A stretch of DNA of 64,000 nt. Origin: Treponema sp. (GTDB lineage: Bacteria; Spirochaetota; Spirochaetia; Treponematales; Treponemataceae). The position numbers were made by a program, and so were the translations under genes. The notes under the pieces are model-generated. The model made no database searches. It worked only from the letters and a program-made list of their open reading frames with translations, and was not told the DNA's origin. Below are positions 44,369 through 53,104 of this stretch, one piece after another. The DNA lies in assembly GCA_022510865.1 (NCBI GenBank), contig JAFLSQ010000005.1, forward strand, positions 1 through 64,000, in the 5' to 3' direction. The first letter of the stretch is position 1; every line of letters begins with the position of its first letter.

Positions 44369-44420
44369 AAAATTAAATTTTTAATTCTCAGGCGAATTTT
44401 TAACCGCGATTTAAAACCCA

Positions 44421-44469
44421 GAATCCCGCAGGAAGGACAAACCGGCTTTTCCGCGGGATTCTTTTTTTT
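44421..44469 (+). terminator. Rho-independent terminator after the lipoprotein gene
   Basis: GAATCCCGC (44421-44429) pairs with GCGGGATTC (44453-44461), followed by eight T. Confidence 0.8.
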
Positions 44470-44521
44470 CCGCGAGACGGCTGCCGCAATCAAAGTCAGA
44501 TTAAAATCATCCTTGAAAAAC

Positions 44522-44551
44522 AAAAAAAGGAACTTCCGCAGCGGAAGTTCC
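44522..44551 (-). terminator. Rho-independent terminator after tRNA-Met
   Basis: Minus strand: a perfect 11-base stem GGAACTTCCGC/GCGGAAGTTCC with a minimal loop, then seven T. Confidence 0.85.
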
Positions 44552-44561
44552 TCCAGAAAAG

Positions 44562-44634
44562 TAGCGACAAATGGGATTGAACCATTGACATCACGGATAT
44601 GAGCCGTGTGCTCTACCAACTGAGCTATGTCGCC
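44562..44634 (-). tRNA. tRNA-Met (CAU), elongator type
   Basis: 73 bases with a full cloverleaf: acceptor GGCGACA/TGTCGCT, D-arm AGCTCAGTTGGTAGAGC, anticodon loop CTCATAT, T-loop TTCAATC and discriminator A; CCA is not encoded. A G1-T72 pair rather than an initiator-type mismatch indicates the elongator. tRNA-Ile (lysidine) cannot be excluded from sequence alone. Confidence 0.93.
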
Positions 44635-44646
44635 ACGAATGAGGTG

Positions 44647-44676
44647 ATGTTATCATTTATTGCCGCAGAGTGTCAA
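44647..44676 (-). promoter_or_regulatory. Sigma-70-type promoter of tRNA-Met
   Basis: Minus strand TTGACA (44671-44676), 18 bases, TAACAT (44647-44652). Confidence 0.6.
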
Positions 44677-44716
44677 GTCCAAAAACATCATTTTTCGCAT
44701 TTTGTCGGCACTCAAG

Positions 44717-44733
44717 TTGGCACGGAAATTGCT
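44717..44733 (+). promoter_or_regulatory. Sigma-54 promoter (-24/-12)
   Basis: TTGGCACG-GAAA-TTGCT fits the sigma-54 consensus (TTGGCACG-N4-TTGCW) with no mismatch, with GG and GC elements at the required spacing. It lies 48 bases before the HTH gene at 44782, whose AAGGAGG ribosome site follows. Confidence 0.85.
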
Positions 44734-44781
44734 TGTGTAGTTTCAGGCGTTGCGCCATAACTCAGAACACAAGGAGGCAGG

Positions 44782-45693
44782 ATGATTCACTTCAACGTAA
44801 ACGAAATCATGGACAGGCTGCAAGGCGGGGAAATCACGAAAAGACAGGCCCTGGACATGACGTGCAGTTTTATCTGCGAGAACTACAAGGTTTTCGGCCT
44901 TGAGCGGCACGACGAGGATTTCCGCTCGGAGCTGATTCTCTCACTGCTGGAGAAAGGAGAGAGGCTGATTGACGGCTTCAATCCTGCGCTCGGGGATTAT
45001 TTCACCTATCTTTTTATGACAGTTGAAAGTCACAGGCGCGCCAGAATCCGCACGGCCGCAAAAAGGCAGGTGCGCGAGTCGTTCGTCATGCAGACAGGGC
45101 CGCTCTATCTGGCTGAGAAAGAATGCGATTACGCACCAAGGCCGTTCACGCCGGTCAGCGCGGAATCAAAAAGGCCGCTCGCGTACAAGCCGGTCCCGGC
45201 AGACACAGTGAGGAAAACGCTCACCGCCCTAGCCCATCAGAAGCAGAACAAAAAACTTCTGATTCTTGCGATAAAGACCGCGTTCTACCTTTCGGACGAG
45301 CAGGTCCGCGCGCTCAGCGCAATCTACAGAATTCCTGAGGAGAGATTACATCAGATAATCCAGTTCTTTAAAAATCACCTCATGGATAAATCCGACAGGA
45401 AACGCGTGGTTGAGGAGCGGAGGAACACCGCGTATTTCCGCCAGAAAAATTACGAGAAAAGACTTGAGATAATCCGCGGCTCAGAGAGGCACTACGACAA
45501 CCGCGAGCTTCTTTTGGACTTGGAGAGGACGCTCGCGAAGCATCAGAGAAGATGCGACAGGCTGAACCGGAAACTCCGCGACGGGTGCGTTCTCGTGCGC
45601 CCCACGAACAAGATGATTGCCGACTATCTTGGAATCTGCGAGCGTCAGGTAGCGTATTACATCAGCAGGTGCAGGGATGAGGCAGACGGATGA
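44782..45693 (+). CDS. Sigma-factor-like HTH protein under a sigma-54 promoter
   Basis: 303 residues, rich in Arg/Lys. The N-terminal part (about 30-105, RSELILSLLEKG.. to FTYLFMTVESHRRARIRTAAKR) recalls region 2 of ECF sigma factors. The middle has a second helical module (TLTALAHQKQNKKLLILAIKTAFYLSDEQ). The last 30 residues form a region-4-like HTH (NKMIADYLGICERQVAYYISRCRD). I infer a DNA-binding or sigma-like regulator; no target is visible. AAGGAGG is four bases before the ATG. The gene stands alone between tRNA-Met and rdgB. Confidence 0.65.
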   Translation: MIHFNVNEIMDRLQGGEITKRQALDMTCSFICENYKVFGLERHDEDFRSELILSLLEKGERLIDGFNPALGDYFTYLFMTVESHRRARIRTAAKRQVRESFVMQTGPLYLAEKECDYAPRPFTPVSAESKRPLAYKPVPADTVRKTLTALAHQKQNKKLLILAIKTAFYLSDEQVRALSAIYRIPEERLHQIIQFFKNHLMDKSDRKRVVEERRNTAYFRQKNYEKRLEIIRGSERHYDNRELLLDLERTLAKHQRRCDRLNRKLRDGCVLVRPTNKMIADYLGICERQVAYYISRCRDEADG

Positions 45694-45703
45694 CGTGAAA
45701 TCA

Positions 45704-45732
45704 TTGTTATGATTCCTGATTTGCGCTATATT
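45704..45732 (+). promoter_or_regulatory. Promoter of rdgB (leaderless type)
   Basis: TTGTTA (45704-45709), 17 bases, TATATT (45727-45732), with seven bases to the ATG at 45740 and no ribosome site. Confidence 0.65.
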
Positions 45733-45739
45733 TCTCTGC

Positions 45740-46390
45740 ATGAGAATATATTTGGCGACAGGAAACAAGAACAAGAAAAAAGAGATGTGCGAGCTGCTTG
45801 ACGGCCACACAATCCTCATTCCGTCAGACGAGGGCATAGACTTCAATCCGGATGAGACGGGCACGACCTTCTATGAGAACAGCCTCATAAAGGCGCGCGC
45901 ATTGTACGAGACGGTGCGCTGCCCGGTCATCGCGGACGACTCGGGAATCTGCGTGGATGCCCTTGGCGGCGCACCCGGCATCTACTCATCCAGATACGCC
46001 GGGCCTCTTTTTATGCGCGGAAAGCCGGACAACAGCAGGATTTCTCAGGAGGAGCAGAACATCATGCTGATAGACCAGCTGAACGAGGCTCTGCGGCAGG
46101 GAAATCTGCCCGATGGCGAATACCTGCACGGCGAGCGCTCATGCCACTACACCTGCGCGATGGTGATGTACTGCGGCGCGGACAGGATTTTTGCAGCGCA
46201 GGAGACTTTTGAGGGCATTCTGATTGACGACATAAAAAACCAGGCGGGCGACGGCGGATTCGGATACGACCCGATAGTTTTTCTCCCCGAATACGGCAGG
46301 ACAGTCGCGCAGCTCACAGCGGATGAGAAAAACAATATATCACACCGAGGCAAGGCAGTCCGCGCGCTGAAAAGAATTATCGGCGAATAA
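45740..46390 (+). CDS. rdgB: Non-canonical purine NTP pyrophosphatase (RdgB/HAM1)
   Basis: 216 residues. It hydrolyses dITP, XTP and related nucleotides to keep them out of DNA. The start YLATGNKNKKKEM, the metal loop VIADDSGICVDAL, PGIYSSRYAG and the closing GFGYDPIVFLPEYGRTVAQL are diagnostic, as is the final SHRGKAVRAL. A short insert near residues 95-115 (DQLNEALRQGNLPDGEY) makes it slightly longer than the typical 195-200. Confidence 0.95.
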   Translation: MRIYLATGNKNKKKEMCELLDGHTILIPSDEGIDFNPDETGTTFYENSLIKARALYETVRCPVIADDSGICVDALGGAPGIYSSRYAGPLFMRGKPDNSRISQEEQNIMLIDQLNEALRQGNLPDGEYLHGERSCHYTCAMVMYCGADRIFAAQETFEGILIDDIKNQAGDGGFGYDPIVFLPEYGRTVAQLTADEKNNISHRGKAVRALKRIIGE

Positions 46391-46415
46391 AAATTTAAAA
46401 AAATAAAAAAAACGC

Positions 46416-46443
46416 TAAAGTTCCGGCAATCCTCCTCCGATAA
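46416..46443 (+). promoter_or_regulatory. Sigma-28 (FliA)-type promoter of the first flagellin
   Basis: TAAAGTTC (46416-46423), 12 bases, TCCGATAA (46436-46443), close to the consensus TAAAGTTT-N11-GCCGATAA. The leader is about 155 bases. Confidence 0.7.
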
Positions 46444-46562
46444 TAAAAACAGAAGTGCTATGGCTAAGGCTTCTTGTAAAAAGAGACTGGTCATGCTTTC
46501 TGGCAAAAATGTGTAGGTGTAGCCTTGTAAACAACATTTACGCATTTTTGCGTCTTTACAAA

Positions 46563-46603
46563 CAGAAGAAAGGATTCTTCTGAAAAACATTCCAAGGAGG
46601 AAT
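46563..46603 (+). promoter_or_regulatory. Two GGA-loop hairpins, candidate CsrA sites over the flaB ribosome site
   Basis: Hairpin 1: CAGAAG (46563-46568), loop AAAGGATT, CTTCTG (46577-46582). Hairpin 2: ATTCC (46589-46593), loop AAGGA, GGAAT (46599-46603); it hides the AAGGAGG ribosome site. Upstream, 46525-46562 forms another nested hairpin (TTGTAAA/TTTACAA). Confidence 0.6.
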
Positions 46604-46606
46604 ACT

Positions 46607-47467
46607 ATGGTTATCAACCACAACATGTCGGCAATTTTTGCCAACCGTCAGCTCGGGGTTACAGGTCTCAGTCTTAACAAGGACATGGAGAAACTGTCAT
46701 CAGGTGAGAGAATCAATCGTGCAGGCGATGACGCATCAGGACTCGCAGTATCTGAGAAGATGCGCAGCCAGATCCGTGGTCTGAACAAGGCCGCCCAGAA
46801 CGCTCAGAACGGTATCAGCTTCATCCAGACAACAGAAGGTTATCTTCAGGAGACAACTGACATCATGCAGCGCATCCGCGAGCTTGCGGTTCAGGCATCA
46901 AACGGCATCTACAGCGATGAGGACCGAATGCAGATTCAGGTTGAGGTTTCTGCCCTTGTCTCCGAAGTTGACAGGATTGCAAGTTCCGCTCAATTCAACG
47001 GAATGAACATGCTCACTGGAAGGTTCGCGCAGAGCACAGGAGAGAACGTGGCTACAGGCTCCATGTGGTTCCATATCGGGGCAAACATGGATCAGAGAGT
47101 GCAGGTTTTCATCGGCACTATGTCAGCCGTCGCTCTTGGAGTCCGCGAGCTTGGTACAGACGAGAAGATGTCACTTGCCACACCGGAAGAGGCCAACACC
47201 GCGATCGGTACTATCGACGAGGCGCTCAGAAAGATTAACAAGCAGCGTGCTGATCTTGGCGCCTACCAGAACCGTCTTGAGCTCACTGTGAAAGGCCTGA
47301 ATGTCGCAGCAGAGAACATGCAGGCTTCTGAATCACGAATCCGTGACACAGACATGGCCAGCCAGATGGTTGAGTTCACAAAGAATTCTGTGCTGCAGCA
47401 GGCAGGAACTGCGATGCTGGCGCAGGCGAACAGCCAGAGCCAGAACGTTCTCAGTCTGCTGAGGTAG
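46607..47467 (+). CDS. flaB: Flagellin FlaB (periplasmic filament core), first copy
   Basis: 286 residues, the short flagellin form of spirochetes without outer D2/D3 domains. The N-terminal [16 protein letters not shown].. and the C-terminal [31 protein letters not shown] are strictly conserved coiled-coil ends. It polymerises into the periplasmic filament core. AAGGAGG is six bases before the ATG. It is expressed from a sigma-28-type promoter with a structured leader and is probably repressed by CsrA. Confidence 0.97.
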   Translation: MVINHNMSAIFANRQLGVTGLSLNKDMEKLSSGERINRAGDDASGLAVSEKMRSQIRGLNKAAQNAQNGISFIQTTEGYLQETTDIMQRIRELAVQASNGIYSDEDRMQIQVEVSALVSEVDRIASSAQFNGMNMLTGRFAQSTGENVATGSMWFHIGANMDQRVQVFIGTMSAVALGVRELGTDEKMSLATPEEANTAIGTIDEALRKINKQRADLGAYQNRLELTVKGLNVAAENMQASESRIRDTDMASQMVEFTKNSVLQQAGTAMLAQANSQSQNVLSLLR

Positions 47468-47564
47468 TCCCTGATATTTTGGACTGTGCCGGGTCTGCCA
47501 TTCGATGACAAAATGCCCGGCCGGTCACAGAATGTCTTGTGTTTACTCAGATAGTGAGATATAA

Positions 47565-47604
47565 TTGATTCAAGGCTGGTGCGAAAGTGACAGCCTTGAA
47601 TCAA
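47565..47604. repeat. Perfect 14-base inverted repeat between the flagellin genes
   Basis: TTGATTCAAGGCTG (47565-47578) and its exact complement (47591-47604) around 12 bases. There is no T run after it. It may be a 3'-end stability stem for the first flaB mRNA or a processing site. The 409-base gap also has a weaker CCGGG/CCCGG stem (47488-47515) and no convincing gene. Confidence 0.6.
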
Positions 47605-47651
47605 ACGCGGTGTTTTCCTGCCCTGCTATGGCAAAAAATCAGAAAACATCG

Positions 47652-47657
47652 TATAAT
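47652..47657 (+). promoter_or_regulatory. Possible -10 box upstream of the second flagellin
   Basis: Consensus TATAAT with only a weak -35 (ATGGCA) 18 bases upstream. No sigma-28 site was found in this gap. Confidence 0.3.
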
Positions 47658-47831
47658 GTTGTAGCAGACGAATATGCTTTTTTCAGAGGCATAAGTTCTT
47701 TGAAATGTGGGCTTTCCGTGGCCTGCGGTGACAGCAAGAACAGTCGGTTTATGATTAGACTGACTATTCCTGCTGAATGGTCTGAAACTGAATCAGGGGC
47801 GCAGAGCTGATTCGGCCTTCACCGGCAGGAG

Positions 47832-47848
47832 CAGAACATGATGTTCTG
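47832..47848 (+). promoter_or_regulatory. 17-base palindrome in the second flagellin leader
   Basis: CAGAACAT-G-ATGTTCTG, followed by TTTT and then the GGAGG ribosome site. It could be an operator, or a small attenuator stem (CAGAAC/GTTCTG with a five-base loop). Confidence 0.4.
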
Positions 47849-47876
47849 TTTTACCTAGTAAACATGGAGGGCACAA

Positions 47877-48725
47877 ATGATTATCAATCATAATATGAGT
47901 TCGCTCTATGCGGATCGTGTGTTGAACATCTCAAATGACAACATCATGAAAAACATAGAGAAACTTTCTTCTGGTGAACGCATCAACCGCGCCGGAGATG
48001 ATGCATCAGGACTTGCTGTATCAGAGAAGATGCGCAGCCAAATCCGCGGTCTGAATCAGGCTTCAAAGAACATTCAGAACGGAGTATCTTTCATCCAGAC
48101 AACCGAAGGTTATCTGACAGAGACGACAGATATTCTCCAGCGTGTTCGAGAGCTTGCGGTTCAGGCAGCGAACGGTATCTACAGCGATGAGGATCGTATG
48201 CAGATTCAGGTCGAAGTATCACAGCTCGTTGCTGAGGTTGACCGCATTGCAAGCGTCGCTCAGTTCAACGGAATGAATATGTTGACAGGCCGCTTCGGGC
48301 TTGAGTCTGACAACATCATGCAGTTCCAGGTAGGTGCTAATGTTGACCAGAACACACGTGTTTTCATCGGCACGATGACTGCTACCGCTCTTGGACTCAA
48401 GGGTGTGCAGGGTGGCGATGAGCAGATCACAATCTCAAGTCCGGATGAGGCCAACGCGACTCTTGCCGCTGTAGATGAGGCTTTGCTTCAGGTTACAAAG
48501 CAGAGAGCGGATCTTGGTGCTTATCAGAACAGATTTGAGATTGCCGCAAAAGGCATAAACATTGCAGCGGAGAACACACAGGCTGCTGAGAGCCGCATCC
48601 GTGACACGGACATGGCCGCGCAGATGGTGGACTTCACAAAGAACCAGATTCTCACACAAGCTGGTACTGCGATGCTCGCACAGGCAAACTCACAGTCACA
48701 GACTGTGCTTGCGCTTTTGCAATAG
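47877..48725 (+). CDS. flaB: Flagellin FlaB (periplasmic filament core), second copy
   Basis: 282 residues, closely similar to the first copy in both ends ([46 protein letters not shown]) and divergent mainly between about 140 and 200. Treponemes usually carry two to three FlaB paralogues that build one filament in different proportions. GGAGG is eight bases before the ATG. Different regulation from the first copy is suggested by the absence of a sigma-28 box. Confidence 0.97.
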   Translation: MIINHNMSSLYADRVLNISNDNIMKNIEKLSSGERINRAGDDASGLAVSEKMRSQIRGLNQASKNIQNGVSFIQTTEGYLTETTDILQRVRELAVQAANGIYSDEDRMQIQVEVSQLVAEVDRIASVAQFNGMNMLTGRFGLESDNIMQFQVGANVDQNTRVFIGTMTATALGLKGVQGGDEQITISSPDEANATLAAVDEALLQVTKQRADLGAYQNRFEIAAKGINIAAENTQAAESRIRDTDMAAQMVDFTKNQILTQAGTAMLAQANSQSQTVLALLQ

Positions 48726-48783
48726 CAATTTGGTAATTAAATAGATTTCTGGATGTCATCTTTTTAATTATTACTGAGAAAAC

Positions 48784-48816
48784 GGAAGGGGTGCGCCCCC
48801 CTTCCCCCTTTCTCTT
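48784..48816 (+). terminator. Terminator after the second flagellin
   Basis: GGAAGGGG (48784-48791), loop TGCGCC, CCCCTTCC (48798-48805), then a T/C-rich tail. Confidence 0.6.
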
Positions 48817-48847
48817 TAATTGCACATTTTATTCAAGGAGGAGAACT

Positions 48848-49234
48848 ATGAATACGATAAGCAATTCAATGGTTTATGTGGCAATGGATGGCCAGACTCT
48901 TTACAGAACAAATACAAAAAGTGCCGCGGACACTGTGCAGAACAGCGCAGTGGTTCAAAAATCCATAACACCCACAGGAGCCCAGGTAGCACAGAATCTT
49001 GAGCAGACACTGGCCGAGGCAAAGGCAGACACTCAGGAATTGCAGAAAATGTCCCAGATGGTGGCCGGGAACAAACTTCAGTTCAATGTGAACAAAGAGC
49101 TGAACATGGTCGTGGTCTCAGTCGTGGACTCATCCACAAACAAGGTTGTGAAGCAGTTCCCGTCAGAGGATATTCAGAACCTGAAGCTTAGAATCAGGAA
49201 AGCCATCGGCAAGATGTTCGATGATGCAGTGTAA
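48848..49234 (+). CDS. flaG: FlaG-family flagellar protein
   Basis: 128 residues. The C-terminal FlaG domain is clear: KLQFNVNKELNMVVVSVVD..NKVVKQFPSEDIQNL. Known FlaG affects filament length and occurs next to fliD. AAGGAGG lies six bases before the ATG at 48848. fliD starts three bases later, so the two are translated together. Confidence 0.85.
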   Translation: MNTISNSMVYVAMDGQTLYRTNTKSAADTVQNSAVVQKSITPTGAQVAQNLEQTLAEAKADTQELQKMSQMVAGNKLQFNVNKELNMVVVSVVDSSTNKVVKQFPSEDIQNLKLRIRKAIGKMFDDAV

Positions 49235-49237
49235 TTT

Positions 49238-51292
49238 ATGGCAGGAATAAGCATACCAGGCGTCACAGACAAGTACAACACGAACGACACGGTTGAGAAG
49301 CTGATGAAAGTCGAGCGGATTCCGCTCACCCGTGAGCAAAAGCAGCTTGAGACCTACAAGACAGAGAAAGACGCCTGGAGGGAAATCAACAGCAGACTCA
49401 CTGCGCTGAGGGATAGCAGCAAGGCGCTCTATTCCTTTGAGAACCCTTTTAACAGCAAACTGACCACATCGACTCAGGAGAACGCGGTTACGGCACAGGC
49501 AAACCGCAGCGCGGATATCCAGACTTTTAAAATCGATGTGATTCAGCCCGCCACATCAGACAGGTTTCTGACAGGCGAGCTTGACAATGACTTTAAAGTT
49601 CCGGCAGGAACATACATATACAAAGTCGGGGAGAAGCAGGTCGTCTTCAACTGGAAAGGCGGCTCGCTCAAAGATTTCTCCAACGGAATAAACAAACGCG
49701 GGAACAACATCATAAAATCGTCCATAATTGGTGGAAGCGCGGGAAAAAAATCGCTTTTAATCGAGGCAGTCCCGACGGGAAAAGAGAACCGGCTTGTTTT
49801 TGAGGAGGATGCGAGAAAATTCGCGTTCGACGCGGGGATGATTGCGAAAATCACTCCGGAAGGAACTGTTTTCGGCACGACGCAGGACGAGATTCTGCCC
49901 GCACAGAAAATAGAATATGACGAGCCTGATTATATGCCGGCGCTCTCGCTCACAGGAACCAAGGCCGGAGAGGACGGAATATCAGCGCAGCCAAGAAGCG
50001 CGTATCAGGTGCAGATTCCAGGCAGCATAGCATCTGACACGAATCAGGTTATAACGCTGACCATTCAGGCAGAAAAAACGGATGATATTACGGCCGAAAT
50101 AAACAGATCACTGTTGCAGCCGGAGATTCCCGACGCGGGTTTCGCGGAATTCGGCGGAATTGTCGTGAGCAACAGCGAGTCGGACACGACGCTGGATCTC
50201 CCTCCCACCCCGCCCGAGCCGCTCAATCCGATTGAGAGCAGCAACGTAATCTTCGCAGTCATGGAGGACGGAAGCGAGAGGCCCGTCAAGACACCTGATA
50301 TTCTTGACGGCGCGGAGAAAGAGGTGCGCATTCCCCTGAAAGATTTCCAGGGCATAAAAGCACTGGCGGTAAGGAACGTCAACACGGGGAATATAATCAG
50401 AATATCGGCACTCACATCATCAGACCCGGCAAAAGGTCTTGGTTACGGCCCGCAGCATCCGGTGTCTGAGGCGGATGACGCGATTATAAAATACGAGGGA
50501 ATCACAATATCACGCCCATCCAACAAGATTGACGATGTGGTTCCGGAAGTCACGCTTGACATACTCGACAAAACCGAGAGAACGGCGACAATCACCATAA
50601 AACCGGACACAGAAAGCTCAAAGGACGCAATCATCAACTTTGTGGGCCAGTACAATCAGGCGCTCGCGGAGATAAACATCCTCTCGCAGAACAAGCCGGA
50701 GATAATCGAGGAGCTGGACTATCTCACAGCGGACGAGAGAAAAACTGAGCAGGAGCGGCTTGGGCTGTTCTCATCAGATTTCTCGCTCACAAGCATAAAA
50801 AACAGCATGCAGTCGATTGTCACGGCGGGATACTCATTCTCTGACTCGGCGGCGGTCACAATGCTCTCGCAGATTGGAATTGCGACGAACGCGGGCGGAT
50901 TTTCCGGCGGATACTCGCAGAGCAAACTCCGCGGCTACCTTGAGATTGACGAGAAAAAACTGGACGAGGCTCTTCTGAATAATATGGATGATATTCGCCA
51001 GATGTTCGGATATGACTCTGACGGCGACCTGATTGTTGACTCGGGAATAGCATACAAACTTGATAGGCAGATTTCCGCATACACGCAGACCGGCGGAATC
51101 ATCGCGTCAAAGACCTCATCAATCGACTCAAAAATAAAGACCACGGAATCAAGAATCGCGAAGCTTGAGGCGCAGATGGACGACAAGGAGGCCGAGCTGC
51201 GCAACAAGTACGCCCAGATGGAGGGCACGCTCGGAAGCCTTGAGTCACAGCAGACGACAATATCGAATTTCACCAAACAGCAGCAGAAGTAA
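49238..51292 (+). CDS. fliD: Flagellar filament cap protein FliD
   Basis: 684 residues, larger than most FliD. It caps the filament tip and inserts flagellin. The N-terminal ISIPGVTDKYNTNDTVEKLMKVERIPL and the C-terminal FliD_C domain (KDAIINFVGQYNQALAEIN.. with QMFGYDSDGDLIVDSG..AYKLDRQI) are typical. The C-terminal 70 residues are a coiled coil (ESRIAKLEAQMDDKEAELRNKYAQMEG). The middle (about 230-400) is a long variable insertion. Confidence 0.95.
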   Translation: MAGISIPGVTDKYNTNDTVEKLMKVERIPLTREQKQLETYKTEKDAWREINSRLTALRDSSKALYSFENPFNSKLTTSTQENAVTAQANRSADIQTFKIDVIQPATSDRFLTGELDNDFKVPAGTYIYKVGEKQVVFNWKGGSLKDFSNGINKRGNNIIKSSIIGGSAGKKSLLIEAVPTGKENRLVFEEDARKFAFDAGMIAKITPEGTVFGTTQDEILPAQKIEYDEPDYMPALSLTGTKAGEDGISAQPRSAYQVQIPGSIASDTNQVITLTIQAEKTDDITAEINRSLLQPEIPDAGFAEFGGIVVSNSESDTTLDLPPTPPEPLNPIESSNVIFAVMEDGSERPVKTPDILDGAEKEVRIPLKDFQGIKALAVRNVNTGNIIRISALTSSDPAKGLGYGPQHPVSEADDAIIKYEGITISRPSNKIDDVVPEVTLDILDKTERTATITIKPDTESSKDAIINFVGQYNQALAEINILSQNKPEIIEELDYLTADERKTEQERLGLFSSDFSLTSIKNSMQSIVTAGYSFSDSAAVTMLSQIGIATNAGGFSGGYSQSKLRGYLEIDEKKLDEALLNNMDDIRQMFGYDSDGDLIVDSGIAYKLDRQISAYTQTGGIIASKTSSIDSKIKTTESRIAKLEAQMDDKEAELRNKYAQMEGTLGSLESQQTTISNFTKQQQK

Positions 51293-51347
51293 GATAATCC
51301 GGGCTATCTGCCGATGATATAAAAGACGCTCTTCTTTTGGAGGATAT

Positions 51348-51941
51348 ATGACTGAATTTTATATAAACGGACAGCAGGTTGACGTGAGCATCGAAGATGA
51401 GGAGACGATTGGCGATGTCCTCCACTCGTTCGAGCAGATTTGCGAGGAGAACGAGGCATCGGTAATCGGCATTGTAGTTGACGGCAGAAAAATCACCGCG
51501 GAGACTTTTGATGATGAGGCCGAAAAGCGGCTTACCGGGAACGAGCGGTTTGAATTCACGCTGGTGACTAAAAACGACATAATGCAGTCGTTCGACAGGC
51601 TCGCGGAGCTTTTCCTTGAGCTTGCCGAAAAAATGGAGGACGTGCCGTCCGAGCTGCAGAACGGAAAGAACGAGGAGGTCGCGCTCTCAATCAAAAATCT
51701 TGCGGACAGCATAGACCAGTTCAGCCACACAGCTGCGCTTGCGACGCTGTATCCCGAGACTTTCTCAGACACGACGATTGACGGCATGGGCTTCAATGAT
51801 TTTTTCGCGGATTTCTCCCCTATCCTCAAGGATTTTGAGCAGGCGCTCCAGAGCAACGACACTGTGATGATTGGAGACCTTGCCGAGTATGAGATTTGCC
51901 CGCGGCTTAAGGCAATCGCAGGCTCTCTCAAAAAGCAATAG
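51348..51941 (+). CDS. Unknown protein in the fliD operon
   Basis: 197 acidic residues, no signal peptide. The first 75 residues (MTEFYINGQQVDVSIEDEETIGDVLHSF..) look like a small ubiquitin-like beta-grasp fold; the remainder is helical (SFDRLAELFLELAEKMEDV..), with the size and position of a flagellar chaperone. It follows fliD by 55 bases with GGAGG before the ATG and precedes a PilZ protein. A FliS/FliT-like role is possible by position only; I see no FliS motif. Confidence 0.55.
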   Translation: MTEFYINGQQVDVSIEDEETIGDVLHSFEQICEENEASVIGIVVDGRKITAETFDDEAEKRLTGNERFEFTLVTKNDIMQSFDRLAELFLELAEKMEDVPSELQNGKNEEVALSIKNLADSIDQFSHTAALATLYPETFSDTTIDGMGFNDFFADFSPILKDFEQALQSNDTVMIGDLAEYEICPRLKAIAGSLKKQ

Positions 51942-51956
51942 AAACGGAGGTTCGTC

Positions 51957-53057
51957 ATGGAAAGCCTTTTGGGAACAGGAACAGGCTCTCCGCTGCAAGC
52001 CAGAGCCAGCGCACCGGTTTTTCTAATCATAATGTCTCTTCTTACGCTCGCCGCCGTAATCGCGCTGCTTTTTCTGGTGTCGCAGTTAATCACAAGATAC
52101 AGAAAAAGCGAGAGATACTTGCAGCGGCTCCAGACAAGGGCGACAAAAAAACGTGATGTGAAAATGCTCAGGAAGAAGCAGGGCTTCAATCAGAAAGAGG
52201 CCGGCATCATCTGGAAAGCCTGCCATGAATCGGGATTTCCGAACATCCTCTATAATCTGAAAAAAATCGAGGACGTTGACTCGCTTTTCAGACAGGCCTA
52301 CGGGAAACTGAAAGCATCGGATTATTTTTCGGATGAAAGCCTTGACGCGTTTTTCGGCATAGCATACAAACTGGAGCTGATGGTGGCGCAGAGAAAGCCA
52401 ATCACATCCACACGCCAGATTCCGCTGTCACGGAAAGTGAAGTATCTGACAGAGCACGGCGAGCAGTACGCGCTCACAGTGATTGAGAACAACAAGGAGT
52501 CAATGACGCTTGAGATTCCGGATTTCATCAACGAGTCAAAGGAAAAGCCAAAGCCGCTCGTTCAGAGCCGCTTCACATACAAAACTGAGGACGGCCTGGT
52601 CTACAATTTCATAGCGAGGGTAATCCGCTACAACACCGTTGAGAAGGATGACAGAATCCAGCACACGGTGATTGTCTCGCATTCGGAGCATCTGGCATCG
52701 CAGACCCACAGGCACTCAAAACGCGCGTACACCGAGGAGCCGTGCACTTTCAGCGCGCTCAAACTTGGGGAGGACAAAGAGAGCGGAAATCTTGTGGAGA
52801 TTCACTCGGAGAACGTTTACAAGGGAATTCTCTCGAATATCTCCGCGGGCGGCTGCTGCATACACACCTCAATCCCGATAAAAGAGAGGCAGAACATCAG
52901 CGTGTCCGTGGCGAACTATGACATCTGGAAAATCCCCGGCGTAATCAAAAAGACGCGGAAACTTCCGGGAGGAAAATTCGCGCTGCACATTCAGTTCACG
53001 CAGCTTCCGCTGGCGACAAAAAACAAAATCCAGTCCAAAATATATAAATTCGAGTGA
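51957..53057 (+). CDS. Membrane-anchored PilZ-domain protein (c-di-GMP effector)
   Basis: 366 residues. One membrane helix (about 22-45) is followed by a basic helical segment (RKSERYLQRLQTRATKKRD), a YcgR-N-like beta domain (about 150-235) and a C-terminal PilZ domain. The c-di-GMP residues are present: RHSKR (R-x3-R) and NISAGG (N-x-S-x-x-G). It probably links c-di-GMP levels to motility, as PilZ proteins near flagellar genes do. GGAGG lies six bases before the ATG. Confidence 0.82.
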   Translation: MESLLGTGTGSPLQARASAPVFLIIMSLLTLAAVIALLFLVSQLITRYRKSERYLQRLQTRATKKRDVKMLRKKQGFNQKEAGIIWKACHESGFPNILYNLKKIEDVDSLFRQAYGKLKASDYFSDESLDAFFGIAYKLELMVAQRKPITSTRQIPLSRKVKYLTEHGEQYALTVIENNKESMTLEIPDFINESKEKPKPLVQSRFTYKTEDGLVYNFIARVIRYNTVEKDDRIQHTVIVSHSEHLASQTHRHSKRAYTEEPCTFSALKLGEDKESGNLVEIHSENVYKGILSNISAGGCCIHTSIPIKERQNISVSVANYDIWKIPGVIKKTRKLPGGKFALHIQFTQLPLATKNKIQSKIYKFE

Positions 53058-53067
53058 GACGATTGTC

Positions 53068-53096
53068 TTGCTAAATTCGTTTTTTTAAGGTAAAAT
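53068..53096 (+). promoter_or_regulatory. Promoter of the small gene-tsaE-tsaB operon (leaderless type)
   Basis: TTGCTA (53068-53073), 17 bases, TAAAAT (53091-53096), with eight bases to the ATG at 53105. Confidence 0.65.
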
Positions 53097-53104
53097 ACAA
53101 AAAT

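Noticed and set aside
47565..47810. 81-codon frame between the flagellin genes
   Set aside because: It starts on the inverted repeat, lacks a Shine-Dalgarno and shows no recognisable protein pattern.
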